64,000 nucleotides of DNA from Pseudomonadota bacterium (GTDB lineage: Bacteria; Pseudomonadota; Gammaproteobacteria; Burkholderiales; Gallionellaceae), in NCBI GenBank assembly GCA_021787435.1, contig JAJYLY010000003.1:62001-126000 (forward strand), written 5' to 3'. Positions 30,086 to 38,290 of this stretch are shown here, piece after piece; within the stretch, counting starts at the first letter, position 1, and each line of letters opens with the position of its first letter. A program made the translations under genes and the position numbers. A model generated the notes under the pieces. That model ran no database searches. It saw only the letters and a program-made list of their open reading frames with translations, and was not told the DNA's origin.

Positions 30086-31574
30086 GATGCACCTCCTCGC
30101 CCGGGCGCAACCGGTCGTAACGCACCGGATCGGCAATCGGCGCCTCGTTGACGGTAAGATGGGTCTCTACCTGCACAGGTAATGGCGATGGCTTGAGCCG
30201 GTTCAGTACGTTCTCGATATGCTCAATGCTGAAGTTGCCTGAATCCAGCACTACTTCGACTGCCACCAGCACCGCTTCCAGCCCATGCTTGGGTACAGCG
30301 GACAACACCTTGGCCATGACCCGGTCGCCGCCCGCCCGTTTGAGCAGCAGGCCACGCAATTTCTGCAACGGCTCCGGCATATCGGCAAATGGCGCACCAT
30401 TGCGCAATGCGCCTGGCTTTCTCTGAATCAACGGCAGATAGTGCTGCCAGTCATAACGCGTCACATTGTTCCCAAAGCAGCGTTGATGACTCGCCACCAC
30501 CGCATCATGCGCCACAAAGTCTATTCTTTCAGGGTAGGTGCGAATGCTCACCATTTGCCCTGCCAGTTCGCACGGCACTGAGTAGCGGTTGCGTTCCGAG
30601 ACAACCAGGCATGTACTGGCAACCTTGCCCAGGGTTTCAACATAACCGTCAAACGGGCTGATCATCGGCATCAGGCTGGCTTGCTCCTGTTCCAGCATTT
30701 CCGCCAGCGTCAGGTCGAATTGCGGGTGCCTTAACTCATGCCAAAGCGCCCGGCACTTCGCCAGCAACCACAGGTTGAGATCCGTGAAGGAGCCGAAGCG
30801 CTCCTGCGATGCGTCCTGCCAGATGCGCCGCCGGCTGTCCTGCACATTCTTCTCGACTACGCCTTTCTCCCAGCCAGAAGCCACATTGCAGAAGTCAGGA
30901 TCAAACAGGTAATGGGAAGTCATCGCGGCAAAGCGCGTGTTGACGATCCGTTCCTTGCCTCTCTTGACGCGGTCCACTGCCGTCTTCATGTTGTCGTAAA
31001 TGCCGCGACGGGGAATGCCGCCCAGCGCGGCAAACGCCCGCGTATGCGCATCAAACAACATTTCGTGGCTTTGTGTCGGGTAGGCTTGCACAACAAACGC
31101 GCGGCTGTAGCATAGCTTGAGGTGGGCCAGCATCACCTTGCGCCAGATACCGCCAATGACGATGTGTTCCTCGCTCCAGTCAAACTGGTGTGCCTCACCG
31201 GGCTCGAATTGCAACGGCACATAGGCTTTGATCGTCACCGCGCCGCCTTCCTTCCGCCAGCGCCGGATGAATTCCGTGACACGGCTGTAGTCGCCGTCAA
31301 ACCCCAATGTTCCAAGCTCCGCATAGAGCTTCAGCGCCGTTCGACGATCACGCTTCGGCCGCCTGGCATCCACTTCCAGCATCTGCAACAACCGCTCGGC
31401 ATAGGGCGCAATCTTGTTTCCAGCGGATCGCCTTTGATACTTCGGCTCCGTCCCCTCCGGCATCTTCAGCCATTTCCGTATCGTCTTGCGCGTAAACCCC
31501 GTTCGCTTCTCGATTTCCGACAGTGTCAGTTTGTCCCGATAATACAACCGCCTTACCTTACCCAGTATATTCAT
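30078..31574 (-). CDS. istA: IS21-family transposase IstA
   Basis: About 498 residues from the ATG at 31574, 9 bases after AAGGAG. An N-terminal helix-turn-helix ([20 protein letters not shown]) precedes a DDE core with aspartates in HQFDWSEEH and [10 protein letters not shown] and a glutamate in GVVEKNVQD. No frameshift is seen, so the element may be mobile. Confidence 0.95.
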   Translation of the reverse strand: MNILGKVRRLYYRDKLTLSEIEKRTGFTRKTIRKWLKMPEGTEPKYQRRSAGNKIAPYAERLLQMLEVDARRPKRDRRTALKLYAELGTLGFDGDYSRVTEFIRRWRKEGGAVTIKAYVPLQFEPGEAHQFDWSEEHIVIGGIWRKVMLAHLKLCYSRAFVVQAYPTQSHEMLFDAHTRAFAALGGIPRRGIYDNMKTAVDRVKRGKERIVNTRFAAMTSHYLFDPDFCNVASGWEKGVVEKNVQDSRRRIWQDASQERFGSFTDLNLWLLAKCRALWHELRHPQFDLTLAEMLEQEQASLMPMISPFDGYVETLGKVASTCLVVSERNRYSVPCELAGQMVSIRTYPERIDFVAHDAVVASHQRCFGNNVTRYDWQHYLPLIQRKPGALRNGAPFADMPEPLQKLRGLLLKRAGGDRVMAKVLSAVPKHGLEAVLVAVEVVLDSGNFSIEHIENVLNRLKPSPLPVQVETHLTVNEAPIADPVRYDRLRPGEEVHHA

Positions 31575-31676
31575 GGTGATCATCTCCTTGGTTTCTCCAT
31601 TCCGAAATTCGGAATGGAGGAGGTTAATCACCTGGGTAATTTTCAGCGCGCAGAACCTACTTTTTCTGGGTAATTT

Positions 31677-31958
31677 TCAGTGCGTAGCAACACCTCCATC
31701 CACGCTGGGCTTGCGCTTCATTCCACCGCGATGCGATACCCGTCCTCGCGGTTTAAACACATATCGACCCGGCCAAAGCTCATCCACTTTGCTGTCCAGC
31801 AGCTCAGCAATATGGCTCGCCACGGCATATGAAGTGATGCGATCATGAATCACGTTATTCACCACGCCCGCACTGACATCCAGCTCGCGGGCAAGCGCTG
31901 TCTGTGATTTTCCAAGACAACGCAGCAGATAAATAATGTGGACGGCATCCATAATCAA
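31677..31958 (-). CDS. Ner/Cro-like phage regulator, C-terminus ended by the IS21 element
   Basis: A 93-residue helix-turn-helix protein. LLRCLGKSQTALARELDVSA and VVNNVIHDRITSYAVASHIA resemble Ner/Nlp-type regulators of transposable phages. The last five residues (GVATH) and the stop lie in the terminal repeat of the IS21 element, so the natural end is lost; most of the domain remains. It is divergent from a CI-like repressor, a lysis-lysogeny-switch arrangement. Confidence 0.72.
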   Translation of the reverse strand: MIMDAVHIIYLLRCLGKSQTALARELDVSAGVVNNVIHDRITSYAVASHIAELLDSKVDELWPGRYVFKPRGRVSHRGGMKRKPSVDGGVATH

Positions 31959-31959
31959 A

Positions 31960-32032
31960 TCTCAAAATCCAATAAAAATTATTCAGTCTAAAAAGATGAC
32001 AATCGTTTTTTTTGAGAGTAATCTATCTCAAA
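31960..32032. promoter_or_regulatory. Candidate operators between divergent phage-like regulators
   Basis: TCTCAAA occurs at 31960-31966 and 32026-32032, with its inverse TTTGAGA at 32011-32017. The latter two form an inverted repeat with an 8-base spacer. The AT-rich 121-base gap should carry both promoters. Use as operators is inference from position and symmetry. Confidence 0.45.
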
Positions 32033-32079
32033 TCAAACACAGTTAATTATCAATAGGTAATAATTTACATCAATAGACA

Positions 32080-32736
32080 ATGCCAGATCAAGCAGATTCT
32101 ACAAAAAACATTCATGACGCAGACGGATTGGCCAATCGCCTGCAGTTAATCATTGCCCAGAGCGGCTTGAATCAGGCTGAATTCGCCAGGCGTCTGGGGG
32201 TGTCGGCAGGCTTTGTCAGTGAAGCGGTACGCGGAAATAAAAAACCCGGCGCTGATTTTTTGCGGGTAGTACGCACCGCGTTCGGTGCCTCGATTGATTG
32301 GCTGTTAACCGGCGAAGGAACCATGCACGGCCGTAGCGGTATTGATCTGGACTTGTTGCGCGCCATCCGCCTGCAAATCGCAGTGGCACGGACTGCTGTG
32401 ATCGATGCCAATCCAACGGCAACAGCATTGCTGTTATTGATACGCGAGGGAAAGCTGCAGGAAGCCGCTTCCGATCCAACTCTTGGCGCATTCCTGGATC
32501 GCATCGCGCCGGAAGACAGTGACTTCGATCTGGCGACCGAGTTATACAACGGTCATTTGTGGACAGACGATTCCGATGCGCAACGGCGCAATCTGCTTGC
32601 AGCAGCGATTGCGCATTTCGAGGCCAGAAAACCCATCGACAAAATCGCGTCACTAGCCCGTGCATCAGGCGTGACTGTCCAGATTAACCTGAGTCCTTTG
32701 CAACGGAATGCGGGACATACCTACAACGAGAAATAA
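32080..32736 (+). CDS. CI-like phage repressor with XRE domain
   Basis: A 218-residue protein. An XRE helix-turn-helix covers about residues 12-75 (IAQSGLNQAEFARRLGVSAG, FGASIDWLLTGEGTMHG). The following ~140 residues are helical without the S24 peptidase Ser/Lys dyad, so it is not a self-cleaving repressor. The C-terminus ends INLSPLQRNAGHTYNE, a motif repeated in the N-terminus of the next gene product. It is divergent from the Ner-like gene. Confidence 0.78.
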   Translation: MPDQADSTKNIHDADGLANRLQLIIAQSGLNQAEFARRLGVSAGFVSEAVRGNKKPGADFLRVVRTAFGASIDWLLTGEGTMHGRSGIDLDLLRAIRLQIAVARTAVIDANPTATALLLLIREGKLQEAASDPTLGAFLDRIAPEDSDFDLATELYNGHLWTDDSDAQRRNLLAAAIAHFEARKPIDKIASLARASGVTVQINLSPLQRNAGHTYNEK

Positions 32737-32797
32737 GCCTCTCATTCTATTCACGCCAGTCATTTCCACCCCCAAAAAGTCGAAAGGAAGTTTTACC

Positions 32798-33367
32798 ATG
32801 CCGGAAAACAACAATACGTCTGAAACCGTCCAGATGAATCTTGCACCGATCGAGCGCAACGCGGGGCACACTTATAACGAGCATCACGAATGTTTAGCTG
32901 CCGGTTCTATGAAGCTGATTCTTGCAACCTGGCCCAAGGCGAAACTGGATGCGCATGCCCTGGATAATGTGGAGATGTTTCGCCAGCGCTTCGGCTTCGA
33001 ACAGCCTACGGTAGTGCGTAAACAGGTGCTGGAGATCGAGAACAGGTTCGACCTGACTGACCGGGAAATCCGCTGGCTACGTCATTCCGGTCATCTCGTC
33101 ATCAAGGGAAATGAAGCAAAGATCAAGCCGGCCCGGCTGATGCCGCTGGTGGGCTGGGTGCAGTTGGCTTTTTTCGGTTTTATGTATCTGTTGATGGGGC
33201 TACAAATCGCATTCTCTACAGCACCCGCCTGGAAGCAGGGATTGGGCGAGACTGTTGTTGTCGGGGTCAGCTACGGCGTGATGTGGATATTGAATTCGCT
33301 CTATATCGCACCGTGGCGTGCGCTCAAGCGTTCGGGGGCATTGTCTTCAGCAGCTCCTCAGAACTGA
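32798..33367 (+). CDS. Two-helix membrane protein sharing a motif with the repressor
   Basis: About 189 residues from the ATG at 32798, preceded by AAAGGAAG. The N-terminus MNLAPIERNAGHTYNEH repeats the tail motif of the preceding repressor. A soluble helical region of about 100 residues follows, then two transmembrane segments (VGWVQLAFFGFMYLLMGLQI and VVVGVSYGVMWILNSLYIAP). No family is recognised. It is co-oriented with the repressor and 61 bases downstream, so probably co-transcribed. Confidence 0.7.
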   Translation: MPENNNTSETVQMNLAPIERNAGHTYNEHHECLAAGSMKLILATWPKAKLDAHALDNVEMFRQRFGFEQPTVVRKQVLEIENRFDLTDREIRWLRHSGHLVIKGNEAKIKPARLMPLVGWVQLAFFGFMYLLMGLQIAFSTAPAWKQGLGETVVVGVSYGVMWILNSLYIAPWRALKRSGALSSAAPQN

Positions 33368-33711
33368 TTGCTCAACCTCGGTGGGATTTACCAGCCTTAC
33401 CGCACCCGTTCCGGCAACCGCATCTGTTTCGGCAGACAGATCATCCGAAAATCGTACCTATCGATGATCGTGCACCGCGCATTCTGTCTGACCGGGCATA
33501 CTGCGTATTCGCATCAAAGTAGCCACCAATTCGCAAGGCAATCCTGCCATCCTTTCGCATTTCAAAATTGCCGCTCGTTCGCGTTAACATGTTGCCACTT
33601 GCATTTTCCAATAGGTTCCGAGTGGTGTTCTTCGTGAATCACTGCAGTCAAATGACATTCACCTCAGAGAAATAACATGTGTCCGTCATGAGGGTAACAG
33701 ATTCGCCCAAT
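33368..33711. other. Gene-free stretch between membrane protein gene and proA
   Basis: No SD-supported gene, RNA or clear terminator is seen. It contains a CGCA/TTCGCA-rich segment (33510-33590) with several TTCGCA-like repeats and ends at the proA stop. Confidence 0.5.
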
Positions 33712-34986
33712 TCAACCACAGCGTTTTTGAGCTGCGTATAACGCACTGCCCAGCACGATGTATTTCTGCGAGGTCAGCCCCTCAAGGCCCACCGGGCCGC
33801 GCGCGTGTATCTTATCGGTGGAAATGCCAATCTCCGCGCCCAGGCCGTATTCGAAGCCGTCTGCAAAACGTGTCGATGCATTCACCATCACCGAACTTGA
33901 ATCCACCTCGCGCAGGAAGCGCATCGCGCTGGAATAGTTTTCCGTGACGATCGCATCGGTATGCTGCGAGCCGTAAGTACCGATGTGGGCGATCGCTTCA
34001 TCGAGGTCATCCACGATGCGCACGCTGAGTATAGGTGCAAGATATTCGGTGCGCCAGTCTTCCTCGTTGGCCTTTTTCATCGCGGGAATCAGTTGGCAGG
34101 ATGCTTCGTCGCCGCGCAGCTCAACTCCCTTGTCCTGATAGATTTTGCATAGCGGAGGCAAAATGGATGCAGCGATCTCCTTTGCGACCAGCAGGGTTTC
34201 CATTGCATTGCATACGCCATAGCGATGGGTCTTGGCGTTGTCGGCGATGCGGATCGCCTTGTCGGGGTCTGCGTCCCTGTCGATGTAGACGTGGCAGATG
34301 CCATCCAGATGCTTGATCACGGGCACCTTTGCATCGGCGGAGATGCGCGCGATCAGGCTCTTTCCACCGCGTGGCACGATCACGTCGACAAAGTCCTTCA
34401 TTGTGATGAGTTCGCCCACCGCTGCGCGATCCGTGGTCGTGATGACCTGAACTGCGGTTTCTGGCAATCCTGCGGCTTTGAGTCCCGCATGCACGCAGGC
34501 TGCGATCGCACAGTTTGAATTGATCGATTCTGAACCGCCTCGCAGGATTGCCGCATTGCCGGATTTCAGGCATAACCCTGCAGCGTCCGCGGTGACATTG
34601 GGGCGGGACTCGTAAATGATGCCGATCACGCCCAGCGGTACGCGCATTTTGCCTACCTGTATGCCTGAGGGGCGGAAATTGAGACCGCTGATTTCGCCTA
34701 TCGGGTCTGCCAGTTGCGCGATCTGCAGCAGGCCATCGCCCATGGCGCGTATGCTCTTTGGGTTGAGCGTCAGCCTGTCTATCGACGCATCGTCCAGGCC
34801 GCCTGCTTTCGCAGCGGCGACATCCTTCGCATTGGCTGCAAGAAGCTCCGGCGACTGGGCCTGCAATGCGGCGGCGATCTCGGTGAGCGCAAGATTCCTG
34901 GTTTTTGTGTCGGCCTGCGCCATGATGCGCGATGCGGCTCTTGCCGACTTGCCCGCGCCTTTCATGTATTCCTTGATATTGTCCAT
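33712..34986 (-). CDS. proA: Gamma-glutamyl phosphate reductase ProA
   Basis: A 424-residue aldehyde dehydrogenase-fold enzyme of proline synthesis, reducing gamma-glutamyl phosphate to glutamate semialdehyde. The catalytic cysteine lies in [15 protein letters not shown], and [12 protein letters not shown] and [20 protein letters not shown] are conserved. It appears complete. Its GC-rich sequence looks like that of core genes elsewhere in the window and unlike the AT-rich DNA on both sides, although it lies inside the tRNA-bounded island region. No proB is nearby. Confidence 0.95.
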   Translation of the reverse strand: MDNIKEYMKGAGKSARAASRIMAQADTKTRNLALTEIAAALQAQSPELLAANAKDVAAAKAGGLDDASIDRLTLNPKSIRAMGDGLLQIAQLADPIGEISGLNFRPSGIQVGKMRVPLGVIGIIYESRPNVTADAAGLCLKSGNAAILRGGSESINSNCAIAACVHAGLKAAGLPETAVQVITTTDRAAVGELITMKDFVDVIVPRGGKSLIARISADAKVPVIKHLDGICHVYIDRDADPDKAIRIADNAKTHRYGVCNAMETLLVAKEIAASILPPLCKIYQDKGVELRGDEASCQLIPAMKKANEEDWRTEYLAPILSVRIVDDLDEAIAHIGTYGSQHTDAIVTENYSSAMRFLREVDSSSVMVNASTRFADGFEYGLGAEIGISTDKIHARGPVGLEGLTSQKYIVLGSALYAAQKRCG

Positions 34987-35189
34987 AATATCCTTCTTGT
35001 ATGATGCGTGAAAACGGTGTCCACGGCTTTTTGGTCAGTGAGGCATTCATGCGCGCCGCCGATCTTGGCATTTAGCTATGATCACAAACCTTGCGAATAT
35101 ATTCGAACTCGAAAAAGTCATTTTGTCCATGAAAGGCACTAAAAGCACGAAAATATCTAATTGTTTTAAGTAATCTACTTCACGACAAC

Positions 35190-35534
35190 TTAATCATTAA
35201 TTACTTCGAACCCAGTTTCAGCAGAAACTTTATTAATTCTAAAGATTATCTCGCAATATGCGTTTTTGACCATTGGTTCCTCCTCCTCACAACAATAACT
35301 GACTACTACTTCTGAAAAGAAAATCCCAACTTTTGCTTGAATAAAATCCTCATCATCATTTATTGTCAAAACAGTAGCATCAATATTACTGTCATCAACA
35401 AAACCACCTTGACAAGTGCATTTATCTAAAGGCAAACTTCCTAAGTCTAAGTTTTCTATTTCGTTTTTTAAAGCTGATGGAAACTCCTTCGTTTGCCAAT
35501 TGCTAAGGGCGACTAGTAATTTTAATTTAGGCAT
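35190..35534 (-). CDS. Hypothetical protein, immunity-like
   Basis: A 114-residue acidic protein encoded by AT-rich DNA. It begins MPKLKLLVALSNWQTKEFPS and includes CEEEEPMVKNAYCEIIF. No family is recognised. Its start is 6 bases after the stop of a 54-codon fragment whose Gly/Arg-rich tail resembles the C-terminal end of a secreted toxin. Small size, acidity and this position suggest an immunity protein, which is inference only. Confidence 0.55.
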   Translation of the reverse strand: MPKLKLLVALSNWQTKEFPSALKNEIENLDLGSLPLDKCTCQGGFVDDSNIDATVLTINDDEDFIQAKVGIFFSEVVVSYCCEEEEPMVKNAYCEIIFRINKVSAETGFEVIND

Positions 35535-35540
35535 AATTCA

Positions 35541-35705
35541 CTACGCTTTCTTTAATTCATTTTGGACAATTTCAGCGCCCTCATGCAATCGTCGTTGCCG
35601 AGATCTTTTACCGCTTCCGCCACCAATGTACCTTCCATAAACACCATCCAATGCTTCTAGTGAATCAGGCACCCTTCCCAGTCGTGTACCCGCGCATATG
35701 CTCAT
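35541..35705 (-). pseudogene. 54-codon gene fragment, possible toxin C-terminus
   Basis: The open frame reads MSICAGTRLGRVPDSLEALD, continues with GVYGRYIGGGSGKRSRQRR and ends EIVQNELKKA. A stop lies about 7 codons upstream. The 5' side is cut by the MITE at 35707, whose target duplication supplies the ATG. The basic, Gly-rich end followed directly by a small acidic gene is the layout of a toxin-domain/immunity pair, but no toxin family is recognised. Confidence 0.4.
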
Positions 35706-35706
35706 T

Positions 35707-35879
35707 CCGTGCTTATCCGGTTTTCACACCCACTCGGCAGGACGCCATATTTTCTGATGGGTTTCGCGAGAAAATTGGCTTGGCGACGATCGTCAGAAGC
35801 CAGAAGCGGGGACAGCGCCCCACTTCCTGACTGAAAACGGTATATATTTCTGGCGGGTGTGTTAACCGGATAAGCACGG
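35707..35879. mobile_element. 173-bp MITE-like element with TIRs and 6-bp target duplication
   Basis: The 25-base terminal arms (35707-35731 and 35855-35879; outer end CCGTGCTTATCCGG) are inverted repeats with two mismatches. They are flanked by the direct repeat CTCATT (35701-35706 and 35880-35885). Inside are a hairpin (GAAGCGGGG / CCCCACTTC, 35803-35826) and the palindrome GACGATCGTC. No protein is encoded. It sits at the stop codon of the FMN-protein gene, which is preserved by the duplicated target. Confidence 0.85.
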
Positions 35880-35880
35880 C

Positions 35881-36468
35881 TCATTCATCTTGAAAGAAGC
35901 TGTCGGTGGGAGGGAACAGCACCATTTTGGGTATCCTAGCATTGCAGTTGCCATAGACCTGTATCGGCGCTACCTGCACGTACCGTTGGGCCTGTGGCCA
36001 TATGCCAGAATATAGTGAGGAGTCTTCAATAATTTCGACAGTTCCATTGATTCGTACCCTTGCCCGCCTTTCAAAGTCGATAAATAACATGCCAATCTGT
36101 GGATTGACGAGAAGATTGCCAAGCGAGTTGAAAAGGTTGTTTCCTCGGTAGTCTGGAAATACGAGAGTGTTTGGATCGAGAACTTTCAGGAGTGGATAGG
36201 GTTCTCCTGATACGTTGAACTCTCGCCCTCGAAAACTGCAATCGCATTCACCTCGACCATTCGCAGTAGCGATAAAAAAAAATGGCAATCTCTCAATATA
36301 GTCCGCAAGCCCCTTTGATATGGTGTTGCTGAACATGCCGCTAAGGCTAGACTCATTCCAGAAGCCTTCAACACCGAAGCGCCGTTGGGCATCGAGTTCG
36401 CCCTCATGAAGTATGTCGAGCTTACCACGCGGTTCGTTTTTTCCTTGATTAGGGTCTTTGCGGCTCAT
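35881..36468 (-). CDS. Pyridoxamine 5'-phosphate oxidase-like FMN split-barrel protein
   Basis: A 195-residue protein with a flavin-reductase-like split barrel at about residues 50-165 (ADYIERLPFFFIATANGRGE, FPDYRGNNLFNSLGNLLVNP, RRARVRINGTVEIIED). Members bind FMN, F420 or haem and act as oxidases or reductases. It is the last gene of the aminotransferase-ferredoxin unit; its start overlaps the ferredoxin stop by 4 bases. Its stop codon lies in the target duplication of the adjacent MITE. Confidence 0.83.
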   Translation of the reverse strand: MSRKDPNQGKNEPRGKLDILHEGELDAQRRFGVEGFWNESSLSGMFSNTISKGLADYIERLPFFFIATANGRGECDCSFRGREFNVSGEPYPLLKVLDPNTLVFPDYRGNNLFNSLGNLLVNPQIGMLFIDFERRARVRINGTVEIIEDSSLYSGIWPQAQRYVQVAPIQVYGNCNARIPKMVLFPPTDSFFQDE

Positions 36469-36782
36469 ATTTTCAATCTCTCGACAACACGTCCACCTAT
36501 TATGTGTTCGTGTATGATCTCATTCACGTCGTCAGCATCTACATAGGTATACCAAACGCCTTCTGGATACACCGCAAGAACTGGCCCATGTTCACACCTT
36601 CCAAGGCAACCGGACATATTGATTCTGACTCCGCCACTTTTCGAAAGCCCCATTTCAGTACACAGCCGCTTAGCATGATCTTTCATTTTGTGTGCCCCAA
36701 AATCCGAACAAGCGCTCCCACTGTCTCGCTGGTTAGTGCAAAAGAAAAGGTGAAAATTGTAGAAGGTATCCTTATCGTGCAT
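36465..36782 (-). CDS. Thioredoxin-like [2Fe-2S] ferredoxin
   Basis: A 105-residue protein with the cysteine pattern of the thioredoxin-fold ferredoxins. The first pair is in FFCTNQRDSGSACSDFGAHK and the second is CLGRC in MSGCLGRCEHGPVLAVYPEG. It could feed electrons to a partner oxygenase or oxidase. It overlaps the aminotransferase end by 11 bases and the FMN protein start by 4, implying coupled expression. Confidence 0.9.
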   Translation of the reverse strand: MHDKDTFYNFHLFFCTNQRDSGSACSDFGAHKMKDHAKRLCTEMGLSKSGGVRINMSGCLGRCEHGPVLAVYPEGVWYTYVDADDVNEIIHEHIIGGRVVERLKI

Positions 36783-38049
36783 AGTCGCCTCGCAATCCTA
36801 ATGCAAGTGCCGAATCTATTGCGGCAACTGCTTGTTTGATGGTCGCTTCATCTTGCACAAGACTGAATCTTACGTATTCATCCCCAGCCGGTCCAAAGCC
36901 AATGCCTGGGGAGACCACCACGCCTGCTGAACTCTGCAATACACTCGCAAAATCCCGAGACCTCATTTCGCGAAAAATATGAGGGATTCGCGCCCAAACG
37001 AACATTCCTCCGGCTGGCAAATCCACCTGCCAGCCGATATTATTCAACTCGCTTACAAGGGTGTTGCGCCGACTGAGGTAGGAGGTTTTTACCGTGCTGA
37101 CGATGTGGCTCCCGTTCCGTAACGCAACAACTGCGGCTTCTTGGATGGGCTTAAATGCTCCATAGTCGAAGTAGGATTTTGCGTGTTTCAGTGCACCCAC
37201 CAGCTTAGAGTTGCCACACATGAAACCCACGCGCCAACCCGACATGTTGTAGCTCTTAGACATAGTGAAGAACTCTACTGCCACGTCTTTTGCGCCTTTA
37301 ACCGCAAGAATAGAGGGTGCTTTTTCCTGATTGAAAACAATATCTGCATATGCGAGATCATGAATAACCCACAGGCCGTACCTCTTAGCTAAATAGATCA
37401 CACGTTCAAAAAAATCAGGCGTTACGCATATACCCGTCGGGTTGGATGGAAAGTTCAGGACGATCACACGTCCCTTACCGGTTAGTCGTCTAATCGAGCG
37501 CTCCAACATGGCTTCGTAATTTTCAATTGGGTTAAGCGGCACGCGCATCACGGATGCGCCAGCAATCACGAAAGCGAACTCATGGATTGGGTAAGTAGGA
37601 TCCGGCACAAACACTATGTCGCCTGGTTGCGTAATCGCTAAAGCCAAGTGGGAGAGCCCCTCTTTGGAACCTATGGTCACGATTGCTTCGGTCTCTGGGT
37701 TCAAGCCCACTTGATACCTGTCCTCATACCACTCACTAATAGCAGTTCGGAGTTCAGGTATGCCGTTGCTCGGCGTATACGCATGTGCATCGACTCTCCC
37801 AACGCCCGCGATCAGCTCTTTTATCACCACCTGATCCGCTGGCAAGTCTGGCTTTCCTAAACCGAAGTCGAAGAAAATCTCTTGTTCACACTGAGCGTTG
37901 ATTTGCGCTGTGCTATGTTTTTGCGCTTGGATCGTAGTGAAGAAATAAGGCGGCAGTTTGCGCAAAAGAGGAAACTGTGTGGTTTCCTGTTTATGCTTAA
38001 CATGCAAATAATTTCCGGTTTGCTTTTCTCTATAATTGAAATCAATCAT
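36772..38049 (-). CDS. PLP-dependent class I/II aminotransferase (AlaC/DapL-like)
   Basis: A 425-residue fold-type I aminotransferase. The PLP lysine is in FTMSKSYNMSGWRVGFMCG; NFPSNPTGICVT and HDLAYADIVFN hold cofactor-binding residues, and YVRFSLVQDEATIKQAV is the C-terminal substrate Arg region. The closest recognisable groups are AlaC and LL-diaminopimelate aminotransferases. AGGAGG precedes the ATG by 4-5 bases. The ~30-residue N-terminal extension (REKQTGNYLHVKHKQETTQF) is unusual. It lies 241 bases after the diiron-oxidase gene. Confidence 0.9.
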   Translation of the reverse strand: MIDFNYREKQTGNYLHVKHKQETTQFPLLRKLPPYFFTTIQAQKHSTAQINAQCEQEIFFDFGLGKPDLPADQVVIKELIAGVGRVDAHAYTPSNGIPELRTAISEWYEDRYQVGLNPETEAIVTIGSKEGLSHLALAITQPGDIVFVPDPTYPIHEFAFVIAGASVMRVPLNPIENYEAMLERSIRRLTGKGRVIVLNFPSNPTGICVTPDFFERVIYLAKRYGLWVIHDLAYADIVFNQEKAPSILAVKGAKDVAVEFFTMSKSYNMSGWRVGFMCGNSKLVGALKHAKSYFDYGAFKPIQEAAVVALRNGSHIVSTVKTSYLSRRNTLVSELNNIGWQVDLPAGGMFVWARIPHIFREMRSRDFASVLQSSAGVVVSPGIGFGPAGDEYVRFSLVQDEATIKQAVAAIDSALALGLRGDYAR

Positions 38050-38290
38050 TCACCCTCCTCGGAAGTAATGCACGGCAGCTATGTCGACGCACACCCATGA
38101 CTTCGCAGGCTCCGGCCCCGACTCATAGTTGCTGCAAGTAACACCACCCCCAATAGTTAATGGTATGTATGGGAATTCAAGTTTCTGCACTCTGGCTAAC
38201 CCCGTATCCAAGGTACGCGGAACGTTGTCTTTAAAACTGCCATTTCTCGGTTTAGCCCAGAGCCGAATTCCCGGCCCTGGGTGGGGGCTG

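Larger units (their letters stand above)
29109..31692 (-). mobile_element. Complete IS21-family insertion sequence (2584 bp)
   Basis: Both ends begin TGTTGCT when read inward. Each end carries two copies of a GCGCGYTKAAAATTACCCAG-like repeat, the multiple terminal repeats expected of IS21 elements (left 29116-29160, right within 31630-31685). It encodes istA and istB overlapping on the minus strand. The bases outside the two ends (GGGATAC on the left, CCTCCAT on the right) do not match, so no target duplication is visible. The left end lies in the integrase gene and the right end in a different gene. Confidence 0.92.

Noticed and set aside
29267..30151. A 294-codon open frame antisense to istB
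   Set aside because: It mirrors the IstB gene, including its Walker motifs, and has no family signature of its own.
33368..33637. An 89-codon frame after the two-helix membrane protein gene
   Set aside because: It has no SD, a Cys/His/Ser-rich low-quality composition, and overlaps TTCGCA-like repeats; not supported as a gene.
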